This document shows, piece by piece, positions 7,498-18,000 of a stretch of DNA of 64,000 nucleotides (the first letter of the stretch is position 1; each line of letters opens with the position of its first letter). A program made the translations under genes and the position numbers. Below the pieces are notes generated by a model, which saw only the letters and a list, made by a program, of their open reading frames with translations, had not been told where the DNA came from and made no database searches. Source of the DNA: Bog-473 sp963843365 (GTDB taxonomy: Bacteria; Actinomycetota; Acidimicrobiia; Acidimicrobiales; RAAP-2); assembly GCA_963843365.1 (NCBI GenBank), contig CAWJKG010000002.1, positions 1,054,001-1,118,000 on the forward strand. The letters are read 5' to 3'.

Positions 7498-10400
7498 CGG
7501 CGGCGACGGCGTCCGAGGAACAGGGTGGTGACGGCCGCCAGGGCGACCAACAGTGTCAGGATCAGCGTCAACCCGACCGGCAGGCTGCGGATCCACAGGA
7601 CGGTGTCGGCCAACGTGGGCAGCCGGACGAAGCCGATGTTGAGGCCGCTCGCCTTGGCGGCAGCGGCCTTGGCGACCGCGGCCTCACTGGCCAGTGTGGC
7701 GGGGGACGGTACGAGAGCCTGGACGAAGAGCCCGTTTCCTCCGAAGGCGTTCGGACCGTACGCAGCGGAGCCGGGGGAGGATGAGGAGGACGAAGAGCCC
7801 GACCCCGAGCCGCCACCCGAGTCCCCGGAGGCCGTCGTGAGCGGAGGTACCTGCCCGTTCTGCGCCGCCACATCCGCGGCCGCCGCCGCGGTGTACGCCG
7901 CCAGCCCCCCAAGGCCATCGGCCGCGGTCATGGGCAGATAGCCCGGCGGGAGCTGTCCCACGCCCTCGCCCGGGGTCTGACCCTGTCCCGCCGCGAACGT
8001 CAGGAGATCCGCGTAGTCGGCGGCCGCCTGAGAAGGCAGGCCACTGGTCGGGATGGCGGCATAGACGAGCATGGTGCCCGGGTAGGCCGCGGCTCCCGCA
8101 CTGGTCGCGAACTGGGCATAAGGGATGGGCCAGGTGCCGGTCGTGGGATCGGGCTGGAGGAGGTTGGTGGCCGCCTCCAACGTGGCGTTGCTCGGCGCCA
8201 CGAAGTTCCCTGTGGTGGTCTGCAACGAGGCCGTTTGCAGGTCGTACCGGGAGTCGTCCGCGAGCGGCGTGATCCCGATCATGAAGTAATAGCCGGGCGA
8301 CTCCGTCCCGGCAGCCGTCAACGAGTTCGGCACGTCGGGTGCGTCCGGAGTGCAGTTGGTGGTCGAGTTGGCGTTGTCGAACTGCATCGACTGGCTGATC
8401 CGCTCGAGATCCGCCAGGGGGGATGCAAGAAGGGTGTCGAAGGGCTCGGGGGTGTCTTGGAGGCAGAACTGCACCAACTCGCTGCTGTCGTATCCTTGCG
8501 ACTCCCACGTGGAGAGCAACGGCCACTGGTCGACGGGTAGCGAGATGCCTTTGTATGCGGGGTTGACCACCATCGGAGGGCAGGCACCCGTTGCGCCCGC
8601 CTGGTAGACGCCCGACACGTTGCAAACCGCCGGCTCGCCGGAGTTCGTGCCGTTGAGCCAGGCTCGAGCCGTCGGGTCATCGTTGATATAGGTAGTGAGT
8701 GCCTCGATCACGTCCGAGTTCTCCGAGAGAGAGATCAGCTCCGCGGCGGCGAAGTGCCCGACTCCCAGCACGGGAATCCCTGGATTGAGAGCTTCGAATT
8801 CGGGGTCGCTGGTGATGTTGAGCGGATTGCCTTGCAGCTCCGGATCCGCTTCACCCTGACTGAGAACGGAATAGGAGCTGGTCAACAGCTTGGCCAGAAG
8901 GAGCGGAGTCAGTTTCAGTGTGGCGATCGGATCACCATCCGTGCCGTCGATAGAAAACGAGATGGTGAACCCGGTCACGGCGACCGGGGCATTCACGACG
9001 GGTTTGCCGTAGCCGAGGGGCTGCGCATAGCTGGTAAAGGCGGCGGCAACAGTGCCGGTCGCCACGCCGTTACGAGCTTCGGGTTCGCCTTCGGCGACAT
9101 GATCGAAGGTAAAGGTCTGATTCCCGTCTCCCAGGCAGAAGTAGGGTTCCCACTGGCTCGTCGCTTGCAGCAGGAGTTCGGATCCGTACACGTCGGCGGT
9201 GTTGTTGGAGCTGACAATGGGGCACGAACTCGCTGTCGGTGCGAACGTGAGAGGCACCGTGATGTGGTTGCGCCAGTTGGACGGGGTCCACCAGAGGCCG
9301 CCGCTCACGCTCAGGGCGTACGGGAAGGATCCGATCTGACCAGTCGCCAACGCACCGGCGGCAGCATCTCCCGGCGATTCACACGTGGCGAGGTCGGCAG
9401 CCGATGGGGCGGGGACGACGTCGGCATCACAACTCACCCCCATGATGGGTACGGCCACCAGCGAGCAGGCGACACTCGCCGAGCAGCCGAGCGTCGCGTT
9501 CTCCGTCGAGTCGAATACGTCGAATTCGTCACTGCCCGTTCCATCGAGTCCAGTCACGCCGTAGGTCTCGTTGCTGGGAAGCGCTGCCGTCTCCCCGTTG
9601 GTCGCCTCGGGCGGTTCACCGCAGAACCCCGCGACGCCACCGTCGTACACGGTGCCGTCGGCCGCCGCCCAGGGCACCCAATACCGCACAGGCGTGCCGG
9701 CACCCCCCGTCTCGTTGGTCTGACAGTACGGATCTTGCGCAGCACTGGGAAGGGACGATGGCTCACCGACCACGTCAGCGCCAGGCTGGGACGAGTACTG
9801 ATCGAGTTGGTACGGCTCGTCGGCGAACCCGCCCTGGTAGCGCGAGTTCGCATCTTGCGTCCAACAGGTCTCCGGGGTGACCTGCGACGCCCCACTGGCG
9901 GTACCCCGACACTCGAGCAGCACGAAGGGATACTCCTCGTACTCCCCCGCCGAGGAGTTCGGGTCGGCAACGATGTCACCTGTGGGGTGCGCGCCGGACC
10001 ATGAGACGCCGATTTCCTGACGCCCCTGGAGGTTGGTGGTCTGGCTGACATTGAGCGTGACGGTCCGGGTGTCGACCGCTGTCTCCTGGCCTCCGGCGAG
10101 AAAGCTGCGCGCGATGGACTCGGTCTGCGTGAAGGCGGGCGCACTGCTCGCGTGGCTGGCCGCGGCGGCAGCGGGGACGATGCTCGACAGTCCGACCAAC
10201 GTCACACATGCCGCCAGGAGGACTCCGGCGAGCGGGACGGCCCGCCTCACGGGTTGACCTGCTGACGCCGGCGCTGACCGGCGGAAGCCGACGGCGATGG
10301 GAACGACAAAGGCCGCCATGAGGGCGAGCGCGACCAACACGACGATCCATCCCTCGGAGGAGAGCCCGTGATCCGGGAGGAGGACGGAGTCCAACGGTGG

Positions 10401-11921
10401 GCGCGTGGCGGCGGCTGCGGCGGCGCGCTGTGCGGCGGTGGCGGCTGCGGCGGCTGCGGTGGCAGCGGTCGCCGACTGCCCGGGAGCGCCGCTCGTTCCG
10501 GTCGCACCGCTTCCGCCGTTCGCCGCCGCAGTCCCCGACGAGCCGCTGGCCGTGCTCCCCGCCGCGCCCGAGTGGGTGCCGGGATAGCTTCCCGACACCG
10601 TCGGCGAGGCCCCGATGCCGTTCGGCGTGACGCCCGCCGCGCACGGGCCCGCGCCCTGCTGGTCACAGGCTGGCGGCTGCGGCGCAATGGTGGTCAGGTA
10701 GTTGGTGTTCGGCTGGCCCGGCACGAAGGTCGGTTCGTTGCAGGTCTGGATGTTCAGGTTCGTGAGGTCGACATTGGGATCAGCCTGCTGCAGCTTCTGC
10801 ACCTGGCTGAAGGCTGCTTGGACGAGGTTGACCGGAAGTGGTGAATAGCCGATGGCTCCGATCTGACTCTGCCCTTGACAGATCGAGTAGTACTCGAAAT
10901 CGGCGATCGATTGTCGCTTTCCACTCGTCTCGTTGGGGTCGTTGGTCGAGGCACCGGTACCGCCGGTGGGCTCGATCATGTAGACGTACGACGACAGTGG
11001 GTACGTTCTCGGGTCGGGATCGGTGTAGACGTTCGTGAGGGTCTGGAGCAGGTAGTTCGGCGAGTTCGGATCCATGTTGATCTGGGCCTGCTCGAGCGCG
11101 ATAGCAACGTTGTACTGCGTCGGAAGCGTGTAAAAGCCACCGCTGTTCAGGACCTTGGCCACGGGATAGCCGACACTGAGCGGGTAGGAGTACTCCACGT
11201 AACCGATGGAGCCGTTGGCGGCACTCGACGCGATGTAGTTCATCGCTCCAGTCGAACCGTTCTGGGCGATCTGGTCACCCTGCCGAGGGAAATACTCGGT
11301 CGGTCCGGATTGACCGGCGAAGGGGTCCCAGATGCTGGGGTACTCGGTGGCGAAGTAGTCGGTTAGCTGCTGGGTCGCGCCCGACCCCTCGGATTGGACC
11401 ACGGGGACAATCGGGATGGACGGCAGAGCCACGCCGTTGTTGTCCTTGGTGATCTCGGGATCGTCCCAGTTCGTGATCTGGTTGGTGAAGATCTTGGCCA
11501 AGGTCTGTCCGGAGAGTCTCAGGTTCTCGACCTGGGTCCCATCGAACTTGATCTGGTACGGGAACGAGGTACCTCCCGCCGCGACCGGCAAGTAGGCATA
11601 CGGACGGCCATTGGACGTATCCGAAACACCGGTCGTCGAGTCGAAACCCTGGAAACCGTCGGCGGTGACCGAGAAATCGGACACCTTGTTGGCGAAGTCC
11701 TGTCGGCCCTGGGAGTCCCCGTCGGGATTGAAGGTCACCTGCACACCGGCGGTGTAGACGTCCTGAACCCATTGGTTGATGGCGTTGGCGGCCCAGCTCG
11801 AGCCCGAGCCGTTGATCTGTAGCGGGGTGGCGGCGCCGGCCTGACCCACCAGCGCCACCAGAGGGGTCACCGCAAGGGCCAGGACGAGCGCACTGCCAGC
11901 CTTGGTCAAGAGGCGCTTCAT
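7491..11921 (-). CDS. pstS: Giant PstS-type phosphate-binding protein with two ectodomains
   Basis: The 1476-residue protein starts with a signal peptide (about 1-31) and a PstS-like binding domain (about 32-425), shown by INGSGSSWAANAINQW, the ITNWDDPEI segment and SEGSGATQQLTDYF. A Gly/Ala/Ser/Thr-rich linker (about 427-510) leads to two membrane helices (about 522-550 and 560-587). A second large ectodomain (about 590-1360) contains PstS-like pieces such as LTPLLLAKLL and LNITSDPEFEALNPGI. A Ser/Gly stretch and a final membrane helix (about 1447-1470) end in RRRRRW. Ordinary PstS is about 350-400 residues with no such helices. It captures phosphate for the PstCAB transporter encoded just upstream; its ATG overlaps the pstA stop by 4 bases. 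The double ectodomain is unusual. Confidence 0.8.
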   Translation of the reverse strand: MKRLLTKAGSALVLALAVTPLVALVGQAGAATPLQINGSGSSWAANAINQWVQDVYTAGVQVTFNPDGDSQGRQDFANKVSDFSVTADGFQGFDSTTGVSDTSNGRPYAYLPVAAGGTSFPYQIKFDGTQVENLRLSGQTLAKIFTNQITNWDDPEITKDNNGVALPSIPIVPVVQSEGSGATQQLTDYFATEYPSIWDPFAGQSGPTEYFPRQGDQIAQNGSTGAMNYIASSAANGSIGYVEYSYPLSVGYPVAKVLNSGGFYTLPTQYNVAIALEQAQINMDPNSPNYLLQTLTNVYTDPDPRTYPLSSYVYMIEPTGGTGASTNDPNETSGKRQSIADFEYYSICQGQSQIGAIGYSPLPVNLVQAAFSQVQKLQQADPNVDLTNLNIQTCNEPTFVPGQPNTNYLTTIAPQPPACDQQGAGPCAAGVTPNGIGASPTVSGSYPGTHSGAAGSTASGSSGTAAANGGSGATGTSGAPGQSATAATAAAAAATAAQRAAAAAATRPPLDSVLLPDHGLSSEGWIVVLVALALMAAFVVPIAVGFRRSAPASAGQPVRRAVPLAGVLLAACVTLVGLSSIVPAAAAASHASSAPAFTQTESIARSFLAGGQETAVDTRTVTLNVSQTTNLQGRQEIGVSWSGAHPTGDIVADPNSSAGEYEEYPFVLLECRGTASGASQVTPETCWTQDANSRYQGGFADEPYQLDQYSSQPGADVVGEPSSLPSAAQDPYCQTNETGGAGTPVRYWVPWAAADGTVYDGGVAGFCGEPPEATNGETAALPSNETYGVTGLDGTGSDEFDVFDSTENATLGCSASVACSLVAVPIMGVSCDADVVPAPSAADLATCESPGDAAAGALATGQIGSFPYALSVSGGLWWTPSNWRNHITVPLTFAPTASSCPIVSSNNTADVYGSELLLQATSQWEPYFCLGDGNQTFTFDHVAEGEPEARNGVATGTVAAAFTSYAQPLGYGKPVVNAPVAVTGFTISFSIDGTDGDPIATLKLTPLLLAKLLTSSYSVLSQGEADPELQGNPLNITSDPEFEALNPGIPVLGVGHFAAAELISLSENSDVIEALTTYINDDPTARAWLNGTNSGEPAVCNVSGVYQAGATGACPPMVVNPAYKGISLPVDQWPLLSTWESQGYDSSELVQFCLQDTPEPFDTLLASPLADLERISQSMQFDNANSTTNCTPDAPDVPNSLTAAGTESPGYYFMIGITPLADDSRYDLQTASLQTTTGNFVAPSNATLEAATNLLQPDPTTGTWPIPYAQFATSAGAAAYPGTMLVYAAIPTSGLPSQAAADYADLLTFAAGQGQTPGEGVGQLPPGYLPMTAADGLGGLAAYTAAAAADVAAQNGQVPPLTTASGDSGGGSGSGSSSSSSSPGSAAYGPNAFGGNGLFVQALVPSPATLASEAAVAKAAAAKASGLNIGFVRLPTLADTVLWIRSLPVGLTLILTLLVALAAVTTLFLGRRRRRW

Positions 11922-13186
11922 TGCTCGGCCTCGGCTTCGGCCGGTGGGCGGACGAAGAGCCGCTGCACAATGAGGAGCCGGCTGCTCTCCCGTCCCGTCT
12001 TGTCACGCACGATCCATCGCGCAACCACAAAGAGCAGAAGCACCATGGCCAGGAGCACGCTGGCAGCCCCGAACGCCCGCGTCAGCGCCAGCGGCTGATG
12101 GGTCTCGTAGGCGGTGTAGATGTACAGAGGCAGGGAGGTCATCGGTTCCGAGATCGGGTTGGCGTTGAAGAAGGTGGTCGCCCCCGTCGTCACCAGCACG
12201 ACCGCCGTCTCACCGATGCCGCGGGCGATGGCGAGGATGCCGGCCGTCACCAGGCCCGCTCGGGCGCTCGGGAGCACAACTTTCCAGGTTGTCTTCCAAT
12301 GCGTGGCCCCGAGGGCCTCGCTCGCCTGCCGCAAGCTCCCGGGAACGACCCGGAGCGCCACCTCGGACGCCCGGGCCACCAGGGGAAGCATTGTCACCGC
12401 GATGGCGATGGCGGCGGCCAAACCCGTCTTGCCCAGACCGAGCCCGACCACGAGGAGCGCGTAGACGAAGAGGCCCGCCAAAATGTCCGAAAGTGCCGTC
12501 ATGGCCTCGACCACGGTGCGGATCAGGTGTGAGCCCGGACCTCTGACCTCCGACATGTACACGGCCGTCCCGATGCCGAGGGGTACGGCGACGACCACGG
12601 CAATCCCCACCATGATGAGGGTGCCGACGATGGCATGGAGGATGCCGCCCTTGTTCAGCGGCGCCGATGTGGACACGCCGGCCATGTCATGGGTGAAGAA
12701 GTTGAGATGGACGAAGGCCTTCCAGCCCTCGGCGAAGGTGTACACGACCGTGGAGGCCAGCGCGCAGACGACGAGAGCCGCCACCAGATAGAGCGTGGAT
12801 GCGACCAGCCGCTCGACCACAATGTGCCGTGGGTTGGCGATCGCCACGACCGTGCCATACACCAGCAGGAAGACGAAGTACCAGCACACGGCAAAGCCGA
12901 CCGTCCCGCTGAGGTTCACCAGATGCAGGTAGCCGATGTCGACGATTGCGAAGGACGCCAGGACCGATCCTCCGAGCGAGAGCCAGTCGTCGAGGGTGAG
13001 GGCCCGGACCCGGCGTGGCCGACGTTTCGCCACGGGTGCGATCGGGCCCTCCGGTGGGCCAGCGCTTCCCTCGGCTGCAGCGCTCCCGTCGGGCGCGCCC
13101 TCGAACGGAAGCAGACCGTCGTCGTCCCGGGAACCCGGGCTGCGCTCACTCGTCTCTACGTCTGCCAACGTCGGGGGTGCACTCAT
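11918..13186 (-). CDS. pstA: Phosphate ABC transporter permease PstA
   Basis: A 422-residue inner-membrane permease of the high-affinity phosphate transporter. After a polar N-terminal extension of about 75 residues it has three helices, then the ABC permease core with the TLIMVGIAVVVAVPLGIGTA segment. The ATPase-contact loop follows (EALGATHWKTTWKVVLPSARAG), with the Gly and surrounding residues typical of the EAA motif. It pairs with PstC. The start lies one base beyond the pstC stop, so the two are translationally coupled, and its own stop overlaps the PstS start as ATGA. The N-terminal extension is longer than in most PstA proteins. Confidence 0.92.
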   Translation of the reverse strand: MSAPPTLADVETSERSPGSRDDDGLLPFEGAPDGSAAAEGSAGPPEGPIAPVAKRRPRRVRALTLDDWLSLGGSVLASFAIVDIGYLHLVNLSGTVGFAVCWYFVFLLVYGTVVAIANPRHIVVERLVASTLYLVAALVVCALASTVVYTFAEGWKAFVHLNFFTHDMAGVSTSAPLNKGGILHAIVGTLIMVGIAVVVAVPLGIGTAVYMSEVRGPGSHLIRTVVEAMTALSDILAGLFVYALLVVGLGLGKTGLAAAIAIAVTMLPLVARASEVALRVVPGSLRQASEALGATHWKTTWKVVLPSARAGLVTAGILAIARGIGETAVVLVTTGATTFFNANPISEPMTSLPLYIYTAYETHQPLALTRAFGAASVLLAMVLLLFVVARWIVRDKTGRESSRLLIVQRLFVRPPAEAEAEQ

Positions 13187-13187
13187 G

Positions 13188-14201
13188 TCACGCCTCCGTC
13201 GCGAGCCCGCTACGGCTGCGCCGGATAATGACGGCTGCCGCGCTGTTGACGCCCAACGTGATCACGAACAGCACGAACCCGGCGGCCAGAAGCGCTGTCA
13301 GCTGGGACTTGGTGGCGTTGCCGAAGTTGCCGGCGATGAGTGCCGAAACCGTCTGCGTCCCCGCCTCGAGGATCCGAGGCTTGATGATGTATTCGGGCGA
13401 AATGATGATCAAGACCGCCGCCGTCTCGCCCAGGGCACGGCCCAGCGCCAACATCGTTCCGCCGATGATGCCGCCCCGGCCGAACGGCAATACGACGGTA
13501 CGCGCCACGCCGAATCGAGTGCCGCCCAGCGCCATCGCCGCCTCGCGCTCGCCGATCGGCGCCTGATCGAAGACCGATCGCATGACTGCGGTGGCCAGAG
13601 GGATCGTCATCATGGCGACCGCCAGCCCGGCAATGAACACGGAGCTGGTGTAGCGGGACTGCTGCCAGATGGCGGCATTGGGGTCGGTGTCGACGTGAAA
13701 GATGGGAATCCAGCCGAGGTACTGGCTGAGCCAACGAGCCACGAGGATGGCATGCGGCTGGAGCAGGAAGAATCCCCAGAGGCCGTAAATGATGCTCGGC
13801 ACAGCTGCCATGAGGTCCACCGCTGAGACCAGCCAGGACTTGCTCCACTTCGGCGCGTAGTCCGACACGAAGAGCGCGAGGCCCAGAGCCAGGGGAAAGC
13901 TCACCACCATCGCCACCAGGGCGACCTCGGCCGTGCCCACGAGTACGGCAGCGATACCGATCCGGTCCAACTCGGGCAACCACTGGGTCTGCGTGAAGAA
14001 CGAGAGGCCATAGTGCCGGAGCGTTGGTATGGCTTGATAGCCGAGATAGAGCCCGATCCCGGCGGTGATCGCCAAGACGACCATGCCGATGGCCCCCGCC
14101 GTGCCGTGATAAATCCGGTCCGAGCGCTCGCGCACCGACGTGATTCTGCGGGGTACGGAAGGACCGCCCATGCCGACGGGGGGAATGAGGTCGGTCGTCA
14201 T
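13188..14201 (-). CDS. pstC: Phosphate ABC transporter permease PstC
   Basis: A 337-residue permease with six predicted helices. PstC hallmarks are the long first periplasmic loop after helix 1 (YGLSFFTQTQWLPE), the LVGTAEVALVAMVVSFPLAL core, and VPSIIYGLWGFF, followed by the coupling loop EAAMALGGTRFGVARTVVLP. Together with PstA it forms the membrane channel through which phosphate is pumped by PstB. The ATG overlaps the pstB stop (ATGA), which shows tight coupling in the operon. Confidence 0.93.
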   Translation of the reverse strand: MTTDLIPPVGMGGPSVPRRITSVRERSDRIYHGTAGAIGMVVLAITAGIGLYLGYQAIPTLRHYGLSFFTQTQWLPELDRIGIAAVLVGTAEVALVAMVVSFPLALGLALFVSDYAPKWSKSWLVSAVDLMAAVPSIIYGLWGFFLLQPHAILVARWLSQYLGWIPIFHVDTDPNAAIWQQSRYTSSVFIAGLAVAMMTIPLATAVMRSVFDQAPIGEREAAMALGGTRFGVARTVVLPFGRGGIIGGTMLALGRALGETAAVLIIISPEYIIKPRILEAGTQTVSALIAGNFGNATKSQLTALLAAGFVLFVITLGVNSAAAVIIRRSRSGLATEA

Positions 14202-15085
14202 CCAAACCGGCCGTGAACGTAGTCGGCAGTACGCGGATCCTTGGGGTCCTCGAAGAGGCCCTCCGTCGGGCCTGATTCGACGATGGCGCCTGGCGTTCCC
14301 TGCTCCGCCAAGAAGAACGCCGCTTGCTCGGAGACGCGGGCGGCCTGCTGCATGTTGTGGGTGACGATCACGATGGTCACCTGTGTCCGCAATTCGGCGA
14401 TGGTCTCCTCGATCCGACGCGTCGAGGTCGGGTCCAGGGCCGAGCAGGGCTCATCCATCAGGAGGATCTTGGGCTGAACCGCCAGGGCTCGGGCGATGCA
14501 CAGTCGCTGCTGTTGCCCACCCGAGAGTGCGGCGCCCGGGCGCGACAGGCGGTCCTTCACTTCGCCCCAGAGCCCGGCGCGGACCAGGTTGGTCTCGACC
14601 AGGTCGGCGCGGTCCGTCTTGCTGATTTTGGTGCTGGTCAGCGCCAGGCCAGCTGCCACGTTGTCCGCGATGGACATAGCCGGAAACGGGTTCGGCTTCT
14701 GGAAGACCATGCCAATCTGACGACGGACGTCGGTAAGACGATGGCCGGGCGCGTAGATGTCGTCGCCGTCGAGCCGGACCTCGCCTGCCATCTTGGCTCC
14801 CAGGACCGACTCGTGCATCCGGTTCAAGATGCGGAGAAAGGTCGACTTCCCGCAACCGGAGGGGCCGATGAGAGCTGTGACGGTCGCAGGAGGCATCGAC
14901 AGCGAGACGTCGTCGAGCACCTGGGTGTCGCCGAACCACGCGGAGACGTCCACCGCGTCGAGCTGGGAAGGCTCGGGCTCGGACCGGGAGTCCCGTCCCA
15001 CGGAGGAGTTCCGTGGGACGGGCGACCCGTGACCGTTACCGGTTGCCCGCTCTACGAGAGCCTGGTCGATCCCGCCTCCAGACAT
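14198..15085 (-). CDS. pstB: Phosphate ABC transporter ATPase PstB
   Basis: A 295-residue ATPase with Walker A GPSGCGKST (about residues 74-82), Q-loop MVFQKPNPFP, signature LSGGQQQRLCIARAL, Walker B ILLMDEPCSALDP and switch His in VTHNMQQA. QKPNPFP and CSALDP are diagnostic of PstB within ABC ATPases. About 45 residues at the N terminus precede the ABC domain and are disordered. It energises PstCA. The start codon directly follows the stop of the FN3 surface-protein gene with no intervening base (TGA then ATG), which ties the surface proteins to phosphate transport in one transcript. No phoU is present in the window. Confidence 0.95.
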   Translation of the reverse strand: MSGGGIDQALVERATGNGHGSPVPRNSSVGRDSRSEPEPSQLDAVDVSAWFGDTQVLDDVSLSMPPATVTALIGPSGCGKSTFLRILNRMHESVLGAKMAGEVRLDGDDIYAPGHRLTDVRRQIGMVFQKPNPFPAMSIADNVAAGLALTSTKISKTDRADLVETNLVRAGLWGEVKDRLSRPGAALSGGQQQRLCIARALAVQPKILLMDEPCSALDPTSTRRIEETIAELRTQVTIVIVTHNMQQAARVSEQAAFFLAEQGTPGAIVESGPTEGLFEDPKDPRTADYVHGRFG

Positions 15086-18000
15086 TCAGACCCCGGCAAT
15101 GCCGACGATCGGCTTGTTGAGCGGCTGGCCGCCTTCGGAACCGAAGAACCCGGCGTCGCCGAAGCTGAAGATGCCGCCGTCGCTGGCCAGCTCCCAGTAC
15201 CCGTTACCGGTGGAAGTGGAAGCGATGCCGACGATGGGCTTGTTGAGCGGCTGGCCGCCTTCGGAGCCGTAGAACCCGGCGTCGCCGAAGGCGAAGATGC
15301 CGCCGTCCGACGCCACCTCCCAGTAGCCCTTGCCGGTTGGCGTCGACGTGATGCCGACGATCGGCTTGTTGAGCGGCTGGCCGCCCTCGGAGCCGAAGAA
15401 CCCGGCATCACCGAAGGCGAAGATGCCGCCGTCCGACGCCACCTCCCAGTAACCCTGGCCGTCCGGGGTCGACGTGATGCCGACGATCGGCTTGTTGAGC
15501 GGCTGGCCGCCCTCGGAGCCGAAGAACCCGGCATCACCGAAGGCGAAGATGCCGCCGTCCGACGCCACCTCCCAGTAACCCTGGCCGTCCGGGGTCGACG
15601 TGATGCCGACGATCGGCTTGTTGAGCGGCTGGCCGCCCTCGGAGCCGAAGAACCCGGCGTCGCCAAAGGCGAAGATGCCGCCGTCCGACGCCACCTCCCA
15701 GTAACCCTTGCCGTCCGGGGTGCCGGCGACGCCGACGATGGGCTTGTTGAGCGACTGGCCGCCTTCGGAACCGTAGAACCCGGCACCCCCAAAGGCGAAG
15801 ATGCCGCCGTCGGAGGCCACCTCCCAGTAGCCCAGCGAGGGCCCCGGGTTGGTCGACACGGCGATCTGCGTACCCGTGAGCTCGGCCAGGGTCGGCGAGG
15901 TCGTGGCGTTCACCGTGATCGTCACCGAGTCCGTCGCCGCGTTGAACGTCTGGTCACTGAACGGTACCCAGGCGGTTCCGTCCCACCAGTCGATCGACTG
16001 ACCACCCGGCCCCAGGTTGGAAATGGTGATGGTCAGAAAGCCGAACGAGCTGCTCGACGAGACCGCTACGTCGTAGTACACGCCGGTGCCGCCGGAGACA
16101 GCGCCCACGACGGGGTTGCCAGAGTACGTGGCGACGGTCAGCGCGCCCTCTCCGGAGCCAGTCGCCGTCAGGCCGGTGACACCGGCCGTGGCGGACCCCG
16201 ATGGAGAAGCCGACGACGCGCTCTCCGACGAGGTGGCGCCTGCCGGAGGCGCCGGCGGGAGCGGTCCGGCTTCCGGCGTCACTGCGTTGGACGCGCTCGA
16301 TGCCGGTCCGGTCCCGATGGCGTTGGTCGCGGTGACGGTGAAGGTGTAGCTGTCACCGTTGGTCAGGCCGGTGATGCTGATCGGGCTCGCGGTGCCCGTG
16401 CCCGTCTGGCCGCCGTTCGCGCTGTTGGTGGTATCCGTGGCCGTCACCGTGTAGCCGGTGATGGCCGAGCCGCCGTTCGACGCCGGCGCAGTGAAGCTGA
16501 CGGTGGCGATCGCGTTGCCCGGCGTGGCAGAGACGCCGGTCGGTGCAGCTGGAGCTGTCGCCTCGGGCGTCACTGCGCTCGAGGCACTGGAGGCCGGGCC
16601 GGTCCCAACGGCGTTCGTGGCTGTGACCGTGAACGTGTAGCTGTCGCCGTTGGTGAGGCCGGTGACGGTGATCGGGCTCGAGGTGCCCGTGCCTGTCTGG
16701 CCGCCGTTGCCACTGTGGGTGGTGTCGGTCGCCGTCACGGTGTAATGGGTTATGGCAGAACCGCCGTTGGAAGGCGCGGTGAACGAGACGGACGCCTGGC
16801 CTTGGCCGGGCGTAGCAGAGACGCCCGTGGGCGCCCCCGGCACGGTGGCCGGCGTCACCGGGCTCGAGGCACTGGAGGCCGGGCCGGTCCCAACGGCGTT
16901 CGTGGCTGTGACCGTGAACGTGTAGCTGTCGCCGTTGGTCAGGCCGGTAACGCTGATCGGGCTGCTCGTGCCCGTGCCCGTCTCGCCGCCGTTGCCACTG
17001 TGGGTGCTGTCGGTCGCCGTCACGGTGTAGCCGGTGATGGGTGAGCCGCCGTCGGAAGGTGCGGTGAAGCTCACGCTGGCCGTGGTGTTTCCCGGCGAGG
17101 CGGAGACGCCCGTCGGAGCTCCGGGGACGGTGACCGGCGTGACGGGACTGGACGGACTGGAGGCCGGTCCGGTCCCGATGGCGTTGGTCGCCTTCACGGT
17201 GAAGGTGTAGGCGTCACCGTTGGTGAGACCAGTGATGCTGATCGGGCTGCTCGTGCCCGTGCCCGTCTGGCCGCCGTTCGCACTGTGGGTGGTGTCGGTC
17301 GCCGTCACGGTGTAGCCGGTGATGGGCGAGCCGCCGGACGACGGGGCGGTGAAGCTGACGCTGGCCGACGCGTTGCCGGGCTGAGCGGAGACAGCCGTGG
17401 GCGCTCCCGGAACCGCTGCCGGCGTGACCGCGTTGGACGCGCTCGATGCCGGTCCGGTGCCGACGCTGTTGGTCGCAGTGACCTTGAACGTGTAGCTGTC
17501 ACCGTTGGTGAGACCGGTGACGGTGATCGGGCTGCCCGTGCCCGTGCCCGTCTCGCCGCCGTTGCCGCTGTTGGTGCTGTCGGTCGCCGTCACCGTGTAC
17601 TGCGTGATGGTGGCGCCGCCGTTCGAGGAGGGCGGACCGAAGCTCACGATGGCCGACGCGTTCGCCGGCGCAGCGGTGACCCCTGTCGGCGCTCCCGGCA
17701 CGGTCGCCTCGGGTGTCACCGGGCTCGACGCAGTGGAGGCCGGTCCGGTGCCGATGGCGTTGGTCGCGGTGACGGTGAAGGTGTAGGCGTCACCGTTGGT
17801 GAGACCCGTGACATTGATCGGGCTCGACGTGCCCGCGCCCATCTGACCGCCGTTGCCACTGTGGGTGGTGTCGGTCGCCGTCACCGTGTAGCCGGTGATA
17901 GCCGAACCCCCGTTGGAGGGTGCGGTGAAGGAGACGGACGCCTGGCCTTGGCCCGGTGTGGCGGAGACGCCCGTGGGCGCCCCCGGCACCGTGGCCGGCG

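Noticed and set aside
15098..15850. Regular repeats as a possible CRISPR array
   Set aside because: The 126-base units are in frame in a long gene and encode a known repeat type; there are no unique spacers.
14324..17044. 906-codon plus-strand frame antisense to pstB and the FN3 gene
   Set aside because: It is a GC-rich shadow of the well-supported minus-strand genes and has a low-complexity Arg/Gly/Val product.
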